Shown: positions 50,649 to 62,508 of the stretch, one piece after another
Layout of the letters: every line of letters starts with the position of its first letter
Numbering within the stretch: position 1 is the first letter of the stretch
From: Semisulcospira habei
Taxonomy: Eukaryota; Mollusca; Gastropoda; Semisulcospiridae
Assembly: GCA_036245525.1 (NCBI GenBank)
Contig: BTPG01000005.1
Coordinates: 214,616,964-214,680,963, forward strand
Direction of reading: 5' to 3'
Length of the DNA stretch: 64,000 nucleotides
Translations under genes and position numbers: made by a program
Notes under the pieces: generated by a model
The model's input: the letters and a program-made list of their open reading frames with translations, nothing else
Database searches by the model: none
Told to the model about the DNA's origin: nothing

Positions 50649-51400
50649 CGGCGAGCGGCATCGTCAGTAGCACTGAGATAATGGGTCAATATACGGCGAG
50701 CGGCATCGTCAGTAGCACTGAAATAATGGGTCAATATACGGCGAGCGGCATCGTCAGAAGCAAATAATGGGTCAATATACGGCGAGCGGCATCGTCAATA
50801 GCAGATAATGGGTCAATATACGGCGAGCGGCATCGTCAGTAGCACTGAGATAATGGGTCAATATACGGCGAGCGGCATCGTCAGTAGCAGATAATGGGTC
50901 AATATACGGCGAGCGGCATCGTCAGTAGCAGATAATGGGTCAATATACGGCGAGCGGCATCGTCAGTAGCAGATAATGGGTCAATATACGGCGAGCGGCA
51001 TCGTCAGTAGCAGATAATGGGTCAATATACGGCGAGCGGCATCGTCAGTAGCAGATAATGGGTCAATATACGGCGAGCGGCATCGTCAGTAGCACTGAGA
51101 TAATGGGTCAATATACGGCGAGCGGCATCGTCAGTAGCAGATAATGGGTCAATATACGGCGAGCGGCATCGTCAGAAGCAGATAATGGGTCAATATACGG
51201 CGAGCGGCATCGTCAGAAGCAGATAATGGGTCAATATACGGCGAGCGGCATCGTCAGAAGCAGATAATGGGTCAATATACGGCGAGCGGCATCGTCAAAG
51301 CAGATAATGGGTCAATATATGGCGAGCGGCATCGTCAGAAGCAGATAATGGGTCAATATACGGCGAGCGGCATCATCAGAAGCAGATAATGGGTCAATAT
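50649..51400 (+). repeat. Minisatellite, 41-45 bp unit, about 18 copies
   Basis: Each unit has GGCGAGCGGCATCGTCAG and ATAATGGGTCAATATA. A longer form carries CACTGAG before ATAATGGG; variant forms are interspersed, suggesting unequal exchange. Spacing is nearly constant, but there are no unique spacers, so it is not a CRISPR. Confidence 0.95.
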
Positions 51401-51716
51401 TACGTTGGCAGAAATGCAGGACAAACGGCTAGTGTTTTGAGCCGATCGCTACCACCCCTGGTTACAACAATGGACCGGTCTTGGCGTCCTCTGGTAACTT
51501 CTAAGTCAGTCAAACCTGTCTGTATTGCGGCGTTGCGGTGAGCCTTTTGTAGCGCACACTGGATATCTGCATTGTACCGTTTAACGGAGTGACCACTCGT
51601 AGCTCACCTAAAGTAACACACAGCGATCACAATGACACTGGCTGTCTCCCTGGATTCTAGTCCATTTCCCTAGCCTTGCACAATTCACCACCACTGTCAC
51701 GTACGTATGTGTGTGT

Positions 51717-51854
<138 letters not shown>

Positions 51855-51879
51855 CGCTTTTATTTTTATTTTTCATTGT

Positions 51880-51926
51880 ATCAGCGCTTAGAGCTACTTT
51901 TAGAAATAAGCGCTTAACAAATCTCC

Positions 51927-51965
<39 letters not shown>
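51880..51965 (+). mobile_element. LINE/SINE 3' tail with (ATT)n
   Basis: CAGCGCTTAGAGCTACTTTT and AAATAAGCGCTTAACAAATC are followed by an ATT repeat. This resembles the CR1/L2-like tails at 58060-58173 and 60455-60585. Confidence 0.6.
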
Positions 51966-52067
51966 ATTATCAATATTCGCTACCCCTGACACCTCAATGT
52001 CAAAGACCATCAGACCGACGTCAGCATTTTTTGCGCATTGGGAAACGGTAGCGAATCCAGGGAGATA

Positions 52068-52572
52068 ACTAGCGTAACACCTTGTTATGAGTTATGTAAC
52101 ACCTTGTCATGAGTTATGTAACACCTTGTCATGAGTTATGTAACACCTTGTCATGAGTTATGTAACACCTTGTTATGAGTTATGTAACACCTTGTCATGA
52201 GTTATGTAACACCTTGTCATGAGTTATGTAACACCTTGTTATGAGTTATGTAACATCTTGTCATGAGTTACGTAACACCTTGTTATCAGTTATGTAACAC
52301 CTTGTTATGAGTTGTGTAACACCTTGTTATGAGTTGCATAACACCTTGTTATGAGTTATGTAACACCTTGTTATGAGTTATGTAACACCTTGTTATGAGT
52401 TATGTAACACCTTGTCATGAGTTCTGTAACACCTTGTCATGAGTTATGTAACACTTTGTTATGAGTTATGTAACACCTTGTCATGAGTTATGTAACACCT
52501 TGTCATGAGTTATGTAACACCTTGTCATGAGTTATGTAACACCTTGTTATGAGTTATGTAACACCTTGTTAT
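52068..52572 (+). repeat. Minisatellite, 23-bp unit, about 22 copies
   Basis: TGTAACACCTTGTCATGAGTTA is repeated head to tail with T/C alternation at one position and few other changes. Confidence 0.95.
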
Positions 52573-53472
52573 GCGTTTTTTGCTTTTCCCTTTCTACTTT
52601 CAAATTGTAACTCAAGATTGGCCACACCAAATGGCCACACCAAATGGCACCAAATGGCCACACCAAATGGAAACTGATTAGGATACTTGCAGCTGGATCA
52701 TGCGCACTTGACCTCGGCAGTTAACTCATTCGAGACGGCTACAGCCGCGTATCCGGATGCGAGCCGTCTCGAATGAGTGAACGTATGATTTTTTTGTTTT
52801 AGCATGTTATTATCGGCGGCTATACTACTTTTAACCGGAAGGAGTTGATCTCGACCTTGATAGCGCAAGGGTTGCGTGCTGCAGGAGTAGTGCGGCCTCT
52901 CGTGTCTTGGTGTCATTTTCCTTTTCAGTTGACGCTGAGCGTGGAAGATCTATGTGAGCTCGGTGGCACTCCAGTCATCTTCCGCCCGCGAAACACATTT
53001 TGTTAATTTATGTAGATCTGATTTTTTCAGTAAGCGACATAGATTGTCATAAAACTCTTCAGATTGTTTTTTTCCCAGATTGGTATTACTGACGAGCCCA
53101 TGAGGCATTCGGGGTTGGCGTGCTCGGGTGGGGGGTATGTCACCCACACGACAGCGAGTACCGTGCACAGATAACGACCGTGGTTTTGAAGTAAGTTTGT
53201 ATTGACACTCGGATTATTAAAATCCACAACCCCACGTCTACTAATGCATGGGTGGTACCGTAAGACTGTTACTATTACAGTAATTATAGTCTTACGGTGG
53301 GACGGAGTGAGAATGAAATCTCAGGGGCGGATCAGCTTCCAACGTTTTGTTTGGGGCCCTCCACCTAAAATTGAAAAAGCGTAGGAGGGCGGGGGTGGGG
53401 GGGGGGGAGAGACTCTCACCAGGCCATTCGCAAGAATATCAAACAGCGCGGGGTGTGTGGCGGGAGGGGGGG

Positions 53473-53477
<5 letters not shown>
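52573..53477. other. Intergenic stretch, no gene supported
   Basis: It contains a short CCACACCAAATGG repeat (about 52620-52670), a small palindrome of CTCATTCGAGACGGCT and AGCCGTCTCGAATGAG at 52726-52778, and a stem near 53260-53300 (GTACCGTAAGACT... with AGTCTTACGGT). No exon was confirmed. Confidence 0.5.

Positions 53478-53556
<79 letters not shown>
53478..53556 (+). repeat. (GA)n microsatellite
   Basis: About 78 bases of GA, preceded by G-rich DNA (53388-53410 and 53460-53476). Confidence 0.95.
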
Positions 53557-53559
<3 letters not shown>

Positions 53560-53972
53560 CGCGTGTGGTTTGAAGGCCCACTACCGTCGTAACTGTTCAA
53601 AGATACACCGCTGTAACATATTGTTTCGAAACGCTACATACAGGTCTAGTTATGGTTCATTTAGACACAGGACAATCCAGTTCAGCACGTCTTTCTTGAT
53701 ATCAAGTAAGCTGACAACGACTCCACTCCGTTCTAGAAATACAATGCTTCTTATGAGAAACAGTTAAAAATAGATTGACAGGCAAACGGCTGCGCAGCAT
53801 AAATAAATGCGATTACACGTGTGCTTTTGCTGAGTGCTCAAACGGCTGCCATAGAAGCTCATTAGGTGCGTCGACAAGGCATAATAAAGACAACTAGTGC
53901 TGAAATGTGTCTTCACTTATACACGTAATGCTACTTTAAGACTCTCACCACTCGGTAAACATATCGAATAAC

Positions 53973-54212
53973 TGGAGGGGGTGGAGGTGGCGGTGGGGGT
54001 GGGGGGAGAGAGGAGAGGGGACGGAGAGGGGGGGGGGAGGGGGTGGAACGTGTGCGTGTGTAAAAACTCGATAAAATATCAAACGAGGGAGAGAAGGGAT
54101 TGGGGGGGGGGGGGGATCCAAACACCCTAAAACGGGACTTTCTTCCAGCATTTTAAAGAATTTTGGGTTGGGGGGTAACTCGTGGGGGAGGGGGGGGGGT
54201 CCGGAACCCCTC
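53973..54212 (+). repeat. G-rich region with multiple G runs
   Basis: At least eight runs of five or more G occur in 240 bases, including about 13 G near 54102-54114. The plus strand could form several G-quadruplexes. Confidence 0.8.
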
Positions 54213-54615
54213 CCCAGATCCTCCCCTGAATCTTAACTCATTCTAGATTAACTTTTTGGACCTTCCCTGTGTCTTCTGCTAACTGTCATTTACCTTACCG
54301 AGTCGCTTCTGTATGACTACTCACTAACCAGATAGGTGCGGCTGGCGCTGATTGCTATGTACTTTGTGCCTCCCATGGGGACTTTTTCAGCGCTGGCCGT
54401 ACGTTAAGTTGGATCCCTTGCCCTTCCCTGTCGGGCGCCTGGTCGGCGGTCCTTGGATTTATGCGTGGGTGTGGGGGGCGATCGTGTGCATTCCCTTGGG
54501 GATGTATGTGGTCGTCTTGTTCGCATGCCTGTGCGTTCGTCCGTGGGCTGGAGGGTGCCTGTTGGGTGGGGTTGGTGGCTCTGTTTGTTTGCCTTCCCCC
54601 CCCCCTCCCTTTTTG

Positions 54616-54618
<3 letters not shown>

Positions 54619-54692
<74 letters not shown>

Positions 54693-55043
54693 CCCTTTCT
54701 CTCTCTCTTCCCTTTCCCCCTCCCCTTCCCCCGCCCCTTTTGTCTTTCTCTCCCCCCACACCCGGTTTTTTTTTTTTTGAGTTACCCTTGAAGATGGTTT
54801 CACAACTACCTACTCTCCTCTTATACCATTATTCTCTTACTGAATTTGATTATTTGCTTTGTTTCATCGATATTCCTTGTTGTGTACCATGCTAAATGCT
54901 GGGGTTTTTTTCCCGGGGTCCTCCCGTTTTTCCCCGAGGTAGTCCTCAACTCGATGGTGATATAAGGTTTGCCTTCGGGTTGGTGTTTAGCTGGCTTTGT
55001 GTATTAGACACTCAGCCTACTTCGTGCCCAAGGGTACTCCCCG

Positions 55044-55140
<97 letters not shown>

Positions 55141-55200
55141 CCCTCCCCCCCCCCCCCCCCCTCTCTCTCTCTCTCGCTGTCTCTCTTCTCTCTCTCTCTC
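54619..55200 (+). repeat. Long CT microsatellites and C-rich runs
   Basis: CT tracts at about 54619-54690 and 55049-55135 are joined by pyrimidine-rich sequence. A C19 run lies near 55142-55160. Confidence 0.9.
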
Positions 55201-55374
55201 CCCGGCCTCACACACGCGCATTTACTTTTGCTCGCTCCTGCGCGCGCTTACACACACTCTTGTCTCTCGTGTTTAGTTTCTCTCGGAGTCTTTCTCTTAC
55301 GATTTTTTTCTTTGAGGTCATTTTTACTTTTGTTCTTCCTTTCCTTTTCTTTTCTTTTTCTTTTTACGTCACCT

Positions 55375-55515
55375 TCAGTTGCCACATTCCTTCTGCATCT
55401 GAAGATAAGTAGCGGCTAATGTGTCTGTTTGTTTAATATTAATAAATTGTGTTGTACCGTTTTTTCTAAGCGTGTTTCTTTCTCCGTTGGGTACTTCTTT
55501 GTATTCTAGACATGC
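55375..55515 (-). mobile_element. Second copy of the SINE/MITE-like repeat
   Basis: Its reverse complement matches about 1342-1500. Shared blocks include AAAGAAGTACCCAACGGAGA, GCAGAAGGAATGTGGCAACTG and TTAGCCGCTA. No target duplication was resolved here. Confidence 0.7.
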
Positions 55516-55680
55516 CGCATTGGGATATGCATAAAGCCCTGGCGCTGGCGTGACACGTCTCGAATGAGTTAACTGTAAATGTTGTTTTGAAATCACCCAG
55601 TATCTCCCCGTCTCCTCCTCTGTCTTCTTTACCCCCCGCCCCTCCAACCGCCCCCGCCCCCTCAAACTGAAATCCGTGGA

Positions 55681-55881
55681 TACTACCCCATTTTGCCCGG
55701 GCGCACTACAGCAGGAGATGGATGGACCATGATAATTCAAGGTTTGTGCCAGATTAGCTTGGCGCCAAGCTCAATCTGGCACAAACCTTGAATTGTCATG
55801 GTCCGGCATCTCCTGCAGCTGCTAATGACGTCATTGTTAGGTGGGAATGTGGACTGACTGACTTGGGGTCAAATGGGTTAA
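55681..55881. mobile_element. Foldback MITE family A, CAAGGTTTGTG variant
   Basis: Arms TTCAAGGTTTGTGCCAGATT and its partner surround GCTTGGCGCCAAGC. Edges are CCATTTTGCCCGGGCG and GGGTCAAATGGGTTAA. Confidence 0.85.
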
Positions 55882-56054
55882 CACATCCGGATGCGGCATG
55901 TCTCGAATGATGAGCTGCGCAGCTGTTGAATGTATACTTTTTGCATAAGGGCCTGACGATGGTGCTTTGACTAAATACAAATCCGCTGCGCCACCGCGTG
56001 TAGTAATAGTATTCTGACTACAAGCACACGTGTAATCGCATTTATTTATTTTTC

Positions 56055-56056
<2 letters not shown>

Positions 56057-56144
<88 letters not shown>
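56057..56144 (+). repeat. (CT)n microsatellite
   Basis: About 88 bases of CT directly before the LINE leader. Confidence 0.95.
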
Positions 56145-56146
<2 letters not shown>

Positions 56147-56149
56147 TTA

Positions 56150-58173
56150 AAACCAGTGTATCTTTCTCAACCTCGCGCTGGTACCATACGGCGTTGAGGC
56201 GCGTCCCCTGGGTGGTGGATAGGGGGTCCCTCGTGAGAGGGGTGCACCGAATGAAATAAGGTGCCGTGAACCAACATGGTCTAAGGGAAGGTGACCCCGA
56301 CAGAAAACCCCTGGTCCTCCTAGTAAGTTGGTTGGGCGTGGGGTTAGCTTCCCCACCCTGCAAAAAAGGAAATAGCTACAAAAACGCCGACGAAAAGACT
56401 AACAGTAATTCCTTTCCTGGAGGAGGAAGGTTCTTCTACTAGAAGACTTATGACGTCCTGTGGTGAAAGCCGGAAGTCTTCGGAAGCCACAGGACCGAGC
56501 CGCCTCTCTCTATCCAGGGATACAACCATGGGCACATGGAACGTCAAGACCATGTACCAGAGCGGCAAGGCCGCCCAGATAGCAGCGGAAATGCAAAAGT
56601 ACAACCTTTCCCTGCTAGGCATCAGTGAAGCCAGATGGACGCAGTCTGGCCAGAAAAGGCTGTTAAGTGGGGAGATGATTCTGTATTCAGGTCATGAAGA
56701 GGAGAATGCCCCCCATACAGAAGGAGTAGCACTCATGCTGTCACCAGTGGCACAGAGAGCGCTGATGGGCTGGGAACCTCTTGGGCCAAGAATTATAACA
56801 GCAGCCTTTAGAACCAAGAAAAAGCTCAAGCTGAACGTCATCCAGTGTTATGCGCCCACCAATGACAGTGACGAGGAAGAGAAACAAGAGTTCTACGACC
56901 GACTCCAGAGTGCCGTGGACAAATGTGCGGAGCGAGACATCACCATCGTCATGGGCGATTTTAATGCCAAAATAGGGGAGGACAACACCGGATACGAAGA
57001 GGTGATGGGGAGACAGGGACTAGGCTCGGAGATGAGTGAGAACGGGGAGAGATTTGTAGACTTTTGTGCTCTAAACCGACTTGTCATTGGAGGCAGCATC
57101 TTCCCACACAGAAGAATACACAAAGCAACTTGGGTCTCACCTGACCATACAACAGAGAACCAAATAGACCATATCTGCATTAGCAAGAAATTCAGAAGAT
57201 CCCTTCAAGATGTTCGAGTGAGGAGGGGAGCAGATGTCGCCTCAGACCACCATCTGCTTACCTTAAGAATGAAGCTCAAGCTAAAGAAAAGCCGCACAGA
57301 GACAACAAGAAGACAGCGCTATAATGTAGGCCTCCTGAGAGAAACTGGAGTTAGAGAAGAGTTCAAACTGGTGCTGTCCAACCGGTTTCAAGCGCTACAG
57401 GAGCTAGTAAATGAAGAGGAGGCGGTCACCACAGAGCAGCAGTGGAAGGCAGTTAGAGAGGCGCTGAACTCAACCTGCAAAGACACTGTAGGGTTCAGGA
57501 AACACCATCACAAGGACTGGCTGTCGGCACAGACCTTGAAGAAGATAGAAGCGAGGAAGCAGAAGAAAGCAGCGGTCAACAACAGTCGCACGAGAGCAGC
57601 CAAAGTAAGGGCACAGGGGGAATACTCGGAAGCCAACCGCGAGGTGAAGAGGAGTATCAGGGCAGACAAGAGGGCCTACACAGACAGCCTGGCAGCAGAG
57701 GCAGAAAAGGCAGCAGGCAGCGGCAACATGAAACAGCTCTACGACATTACCAGAAGATTCGCTGGTTCCCCATCTCCCAACGCATCCATTACAAGATTCT
57801 GTCTCAATGCTACAAATCCCTGAACAACCACGCTCCTGCCTATCTCTCCAACCTACTTCACCCTTACACTCCTTCCCGCTCCCTCCGCTCCGCCTCCGAC
57901 CCTCTCCGCCTCCACATCCCCCGCACCAAACTCAGCACTTTCGGCCCCGCTCCTTCTCCGTCTACGGTCCATCCACCTGGAACACTCTCCCACTCTCTCT
58001 CCGTCAGAAACTCTCTCTCTCTCTCTCTCTCTCTCCTTCTAGTCCGCTTGTGGTACGTGAGTCGTTGTCTAAAGCGTGCGCATTAGTGCGCGAGTTGTGA
58101 CTGAGTGCGCGCTTAGAGTAATTATTATAAGATAAGCGCATTATAAATACCGTAATTATTATTATTATTATTA
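56150..58173 (+). mobile_element. Chimeric non-LTR element: RTE-like 5', CR1/L2-like 3'
   Basis: The 5' part has an RTE-like leader and endonuclease ORF. At about 57762 the sequence changes to a different element: a frame reading RWFPISQRIHYKILSQCYKS and, after one frame change, FSVYGPSTWNTLPLSL. That is the C-terminal region of CR1/L2-like polymerases. The 3' tail TAAGCGCATTATAAATACCG plus an ATT repeat matches other copies here. The start is approximate. Confidence 0.75.
56528..57762 (+). pseudogene. RTE-like LINE endonuclease, 3'-truncated
   Basis: The frame encodes the AP-type endonuclease domain of an RTE-like LINE from MGTWNVKTMYQSGK. Seen are LLGISEARWTQSG (catalytic Glu), NVIQCYAPTNDSDEE, IVMGDFNAKIGED, NQIDHICISKKFRR and ASDHHLLTLRMK (catalytic His). 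A basic linker (about residues 340-405) and YDITRRFAG follow, after which the reverse transcriptase is replaced by unrelated sequence. An upstream in-frame ATG at 56450 is possible. It is the same broad family as the element split by the Polinton, which lacks exactly this domain. Confidence 0.85.
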
Positions 58174-58415
58174 GATGCGGCGGTGGCGTAGCGGATTTGC
58201 ATTCAGTCAAAGTACCATTGTCAGGCCCCTATGACTCTATGTTGCTGCACGGGTCTCGTCATTTGGGAAAAGAAATTTCAGTTCTGCCGGGTCTGAGGCA
58301 AGGAGCGTTTGTCTCCCTTGAACTGTACAGCCTCTCTGACAGTTCTCTATCCAAGGCAACGAAACGTGCGTTTAGCTGATTATTCTGTCTGTCTTCGTGT
58401 AGGTGTTTTTGTCTT
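58174..58415 (+). mobile_element. Possible SINE remnant
   Basis: A block beginning GGCGGTGGCGTAGCGGATTT follows the LINE tail. It resembles the start of tRNA-derived units but lacks a clear B box. No gene was recognised. Confidence 0.3.
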
Positions 58416-58455
58416 AACCCTTATCATTCGGAATACACCAGTGTGCGAAATAAGT

Positions 58456-58544
58456 TTGACTAAAATAGTTCAAGGGTAGTGCCAGAATAGCTCGGCACCT
58501 CTAGGCGCCAAGCTATTCTGGCACCACCCTTGAACTAAACGGCC
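58456..58544. mobile_element. Foldback MITE family A, AATAG subfamily
   Basis: AGTTCAAGGGTAGTGCCAGA and TCTGGCACCACCCTTGAACT arms surround CTCGGCACCTCTAGGCGCC. The edge AGTATGATATGGGTTAA extends to about 58645. Confidence 0.85.
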
Positions 58545-58805
58545 ACTGGTTTATATCCTTATCTGCAAGTACTATAGCGTAGTTTGCACTTTTTTTGGCA
58601 GTGTACAAATTTAAAGCTTTAAGCCTCAGTATGATATGGGTTAAATGTGTCGATATCGGCTCTGCTCTTTGGTGTTTATTGTGTGCGGACGACATGGAGA
58701 ATGCGACATCTGTATCGCTGTTCACACAACATTGGTCACGCTCGTCAGTATTAGCCACCAAACATCTAAATTAAAAAGAAAAAAAAATGTTGGTCATAAC
58801 TTCGT

Positions 58806-58895
58806 GCGTGTATGTGTTTGTGTATGAAGTTATGCGTGTGTGCGTGTGTGCACGACTGAGTGCCGTGTGTGTGTGTATGTGTGTGTGTGTGCGTA

Positions 58896-58926
<31 letters not shown>

Positions 58927-58981
58927 CAATTTGTGTGTGTGTGTGTCAATTTGTGTGTGTGTGCGTGCGTGCGTCCGTGCT

Positions 58982-59071
<90 letters not shown>
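58806..59071 (+). repeat. GT-rich compound microsatellite
   Basis: GT with GCGT and TCAATTT interruptions; about 84 bases of nearly pure GT at 58988-59071. A GACAGA/GAGA run follows to 59122. Confidence 0.95.
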
Positions 59072-59073
<2 letters not shown>

Positions 59074-59383
59074 AGCTCGCCCAGAAAGAGAGAGACAGAG
59101 AGACAGAGACAGAGACAGAGAGTCATGTTTACGAACTACAAGGAGATAACACCAAAGCTCTGTCAACACTGATTGTCTGCCGGTTCTCCCGCAATCCAAA
59201 CCCATACACGTGCGCGCAAAGCTCATGCACAAGCACGTGCCGGCACGCGCTCGGGCACATTACACCCCGTCCTGCCAGACCACTTCTTGCGCACGTAACT
59301 CCTTTTCGTCATCGCGTCCATCAATTAAGCTGACATGAAATGCGACAGGCACATGTTGCAAAGCATCTTCAAACACCCTCCAG

Positions 59384-59481
59384 TGCGCAGAAATTGATCG
59401 GGCTGACGTCATCCGCAATTGGCCCGCGGAGGCTGTTCGCGGGCCAATTGCGGATGACGTCGGCCCGATGAATTTCTGCGC
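59384..59481. mobile_element. Foldback MITE family C, copy
   Basis: GCGCAGAAATTGATCGGGCTG to GGCCCGATGAATTTCTGCGC, closing on GGCCCGCGGAGGCTGTTCGCGGGCC. Confidence 0.85.
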
Positions 59482-59630
59482 GTTGGGGTCTCTCACGTCT
59501 CTTAGACGCGGGGCAAACTCGACGTAAACCGCTGGACAAAGAGAGAGGGAGCGTGGACAAACACTTATCAAAGAAACATCGATATTATTATTTCACACTC
59601 GCTAGTTCGGATCCCCCCAGCACCTCCTAC

Positions 59631-59698
59631 GCAAGGGGCGTAGATCCTCATGAGCCCCTGGCAGTCGCAGGGGCTCACGAGAAGTCTATGTCCCTTGC
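59631..59698. mobile_element. Foldback MITE family B, copy
   Basis: GCAAGGGGCGTAGATCCTCA and GAAGTCTATGTCCCTTGC around GAGCCCCTGGCAGTCGCAGGGGCTC. Confidence 0.8.
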
Positions 59699-60242
59699 TG
59701 GAGCGCCTCGAATCGTTCCTGTCCTCGGAAGTTAACAGTGGCTTGCACTTCCAGCTGTGGCGGATTTAGTTCCAAATCTTTGGGTCATTGCATGGAACCA
59801 CTTATGATTGCCACAATCGGGTGCAGTGTTTGCTTGAGGCTTGATGAAGTGGGTGAGATCATTGTTATGGAGTCTGGTTCTTATTATTCAGTGGTAATTT
59901 TCTGATAAGGGGTCGTGAATTCGTGGTAGTTGTTCGTGAACTGTTGGTTTTAGGATTTTGTGGCTGGTGATGATGATGATGATGATGTTTTAATGACTCG
60001 TGGTTTTGATGATGGTGTAGCCACTCAGGCTGTTGTTGTCATTACTGCTATTCTTGTTCCTACTGTTGCTGTCTGACCAGTTGCTGTTGTTGTTGGCATT
60101 GTAGTTGCAGATGTTAGCGACGATGAAGAAGGCCGTTTGGGTGGTGTTCACACTGTTCACACGATGACGTCATGATTCTCCGTCGACCGTGGAATATGGG
60201 TTTAACCCCTTCAGTGCCGAGAAAATGTGAACACACCCAACT

Positions 60243-60280
60243 GCAAGAGGTATAGATCCTCATGAGCCCCCGCCTCTTGC
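60243..60280. mobile_element. Foldback MITE family B, centre-deleted
   Basis: GCAAGAGGTATAGATCCTCA and GAGCCCCCGCCTCTTGC remain; most of the right arm is gone. The edges CCCCTTCAGTGCCGAG and GCACTGAAGGGGTAA extend the unit to about 60200-60387. Confidence 0.8.
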
Positions 60281-60389
60281 TGACGCCACTTTGAATCCAC
60301 GATCCCAGGACAGCCAGGACGTGTTGATATTGATCTGACGATGGCTGCAGGAACAAAGCTTCTGTCACCGGGCACTGAAGGGGTAAAAG

Positions 60390-60422
<33 letters not shown>

Positions 60423-60585
60423 ACAATGCTTAGATCGTAGATAAAAATTAATTGTCTGATTGTCATTGTCTAAAGCGTGCGCATGCGTGTGCGAGTTGTG
60501 AGTGCGCGCTTAGAGTTATAATTATTATAAGATAAGCGCATTATAAATACCGTAATTATTATTAATTATTATTATTATTATTTTT
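60390..60585 (+). mobile_element. CR1/L2-like 3' tail with poly-T and (ATT)n
   Basis: Poly-T (60390-60416) precedes CATTGTCTAAAGCGTGCGCA, GAGTGCGCGCTTAGAG and TAAGCGCATTATAAATACCG, then an ATT repeat. It matches the 3' end at 58060-58173. Confidence 0.75.
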
Positions 60586-60867
60586 TCCTGTAACTGAATC
60601 CATTTTTGACGCTCCTGTCCAACCATAGTAATCGACCACGCTGCGGACCCAGTCCCGATACCGGCCAGTGTCCCGCGGCAGTTCTTTCTCGTGTTTTCTC
60701 GCGATCACGACTGGCAATAACGCCATCCCGACAACGGAAATGAACCCGGAGGACAGACCACTTCGTGCTGAACAGGACCTCCGCACAGCCACAGGTCTAG
60801 GACCTGATGAAACGTCAGGAAACGGGCCTATCCCGACAGGACAGAGTTTCATTAACATCGTACCATG

Positions 60868-60935
60868 TGCAAGAGGCACAGATTCGCATCAGCCCCTGCA
60901 TTCGCAGGGGCTGATGCAAATCTGTGCCTCTTGCA
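60868..60935. mobile_element. Foldback MITE family B, GATTCGCATCAG variant
   Basis: GCAAGAGGCACAGATTCGCA and TGCAAATCTGTGCCTCTTGC surround AGCCCCTGCATTCGCAGGGGCT. Confidence 0.85.
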
Positions 60936-61384
60936 GAGTGAAGGAGCTGGCCTACAGACTGCGTGTTTGGCTTGCCCGCCCTCAGTGTTTGTTCTGCGAA
61001 ACACGACAAAACGGGAGACTGGCAGACATCTTAGCCCCGGAAACTGGAGGTAAAAGTAGGCGTATGGTTCGCCAACATACCCACTGCAATAAATGATGCA
61101 CTAGGGCTAATTTATTACATATAGCTAAAGGTATCAGTTTAATTTTTGTCAGTCTTTTTTTTTTTTTTAAGCGATGGGGAGGTGAGACTTACGTATTTGT
61201 CGTATGATTCGTCAAGAAAGCCTGGTGTCTAAAACATGGTCTTGCCGCATTTGTGAATCGGTCACAACTTTATACGTGCAGACGAAGGATTGACTTAGGA
61301 AGCCGTGACGCTAGCCTAATACTATGCACCCATCTAATCCGGTACCTGGCCCAAAAATGGCACAGAGAAACTGGGTGCACTGGG
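60936..61384. other. Intergenic stretch, nothing recognised
   Basis: No exon or repeat family was supported, apart from a T13 run near 61157. Confidence 0.5.
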
Positions 61385-61409
61385 TCATAAAATCAGCAAC
61401 TCAGTCAGT

Positions 61410-61564
61410 TAGATACTCAGTTTATCAGTCAGTTAGTCAGTCAGTCAGCCAGTTAGTAGTTAGTTAGTTAGTTAGTTAGCTAGTTAGTTAGTTAGCTAGT
61501 TAGTTAGCTAGCTAGCTAGCTAGTTAGTTAGTTAACTAGCTAGCTAGTTAGTTAGCTAGCTAGC

Positions 61565-61614
<50 letters not shown>

Positions 61615-61636
61615 ACTAGTTAGTTAGTTAGCTAGC

Positions 61637-61667
<31 letters not shown>

Positions 61668-61672
61668 CTAGC

Positions 61673-61711
<39 letters not shown>

Positions 61712-61824
61712 CTAGTTAGCTATCTAGTTAGTTAGTTAGCTAGCTAGCTAGTTAGTTAGTTAATTATCTAGCTAGTTAGTTAGCTAGCTAGATAGCTAGT
61801 TAGTTAGTTAATTAGTTAGTTAAC

Positions 61825-61855
<31 letters not shown>

Positions 61856-62164
61856 CTCGCTAGCTAGTTAGTTAGTTAGTTAGCTAGCTAGTTAGTTAGT
61901 TAGTTAGTTAGCTAGCTAGCTAGTTAGTTAGTTAGTTGAGTAGTTAGTTAGTTAGTTAGTTAGTAGTTAGTTAGTTAGTAGTTAGTTAGTAGTTAGTTAG
62001 TTAGTTAGTAGTTAGTTAGTTAGCTAGCTAGCTAGCTAGTTAGTTAGCTAGCTAGTTAGTTAGTTAGCCAGCTAGATAGCTAGTTAGTTAGTTAATTAGT
62101 TAGTTAACTAGTTAGTTAGTTAGCTAGCTAGTTAGCTAGCTAGCTAGTTAGTTAGCTAGTTAGC

Positions 62165-62220
<56 letters not shown>

Positions 62221-62262
62221 AGTTAGTTAGTTAGTTAGTTAGTAGTTAGTTAGTTAGCTCGT
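61410..62262 (+). repeat. TTAG/CTAG tetranucleotide array of about 0.85 kb
   Basis: Irregular mixtures of GTTA and GCTA units run for about 850 bases. CTAGCTAG stretches are locally palindromic. Occasional AGTAG units shift the register. Confidence 0.95.
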
Positions 62263-62296
62263 TATTTCCAGTAACAGGGTCGGATATAAAAACATT

Positions 62297-62508
62297 AACC
62301 CATTCATTCCTGACGCACTACAGCAGGAGATGGGTCGTCCATGATAATTCAAGGGTAGTGCCAGATTAGCTTGGCGCCTGTCGGCGCCAAGCTAACCTGG
62401 CACTTCCCTTGAATTATCATGGTCGATCCATCTCCTGCAACAGGTGCATAGTCGTTAGATGACGCCTTCAAAATTTGGGAAATACGGCCGTCGGGCTGAA
62501 TGAGTTAG
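62297..62508. mobile_element. Foldback MITE family A, full copy
   Basis: TTAACCCATTCATTCCTGACG to CGGGCTGAATGAGTTA, with GGCGCCTGTCGGCGCC at the centre. It closely matches the copy at 40580. Confidence 0.9.

Noticed and set aside
50649..51400. Regular repeats resembling a CRISPR array
   Set aside because: Repeats are directly tandem with no unique spacers, in a eukaryotic context with spliced genes; it is a minisatellite.
52950..53168. A 72-codon minus-strand frame containing EEFYDNLCRLLKKSDLHKL
   Set aside because: It looks mildly protein-like, but no convincing splice sites or neighbouring exons were found; left unannotated.
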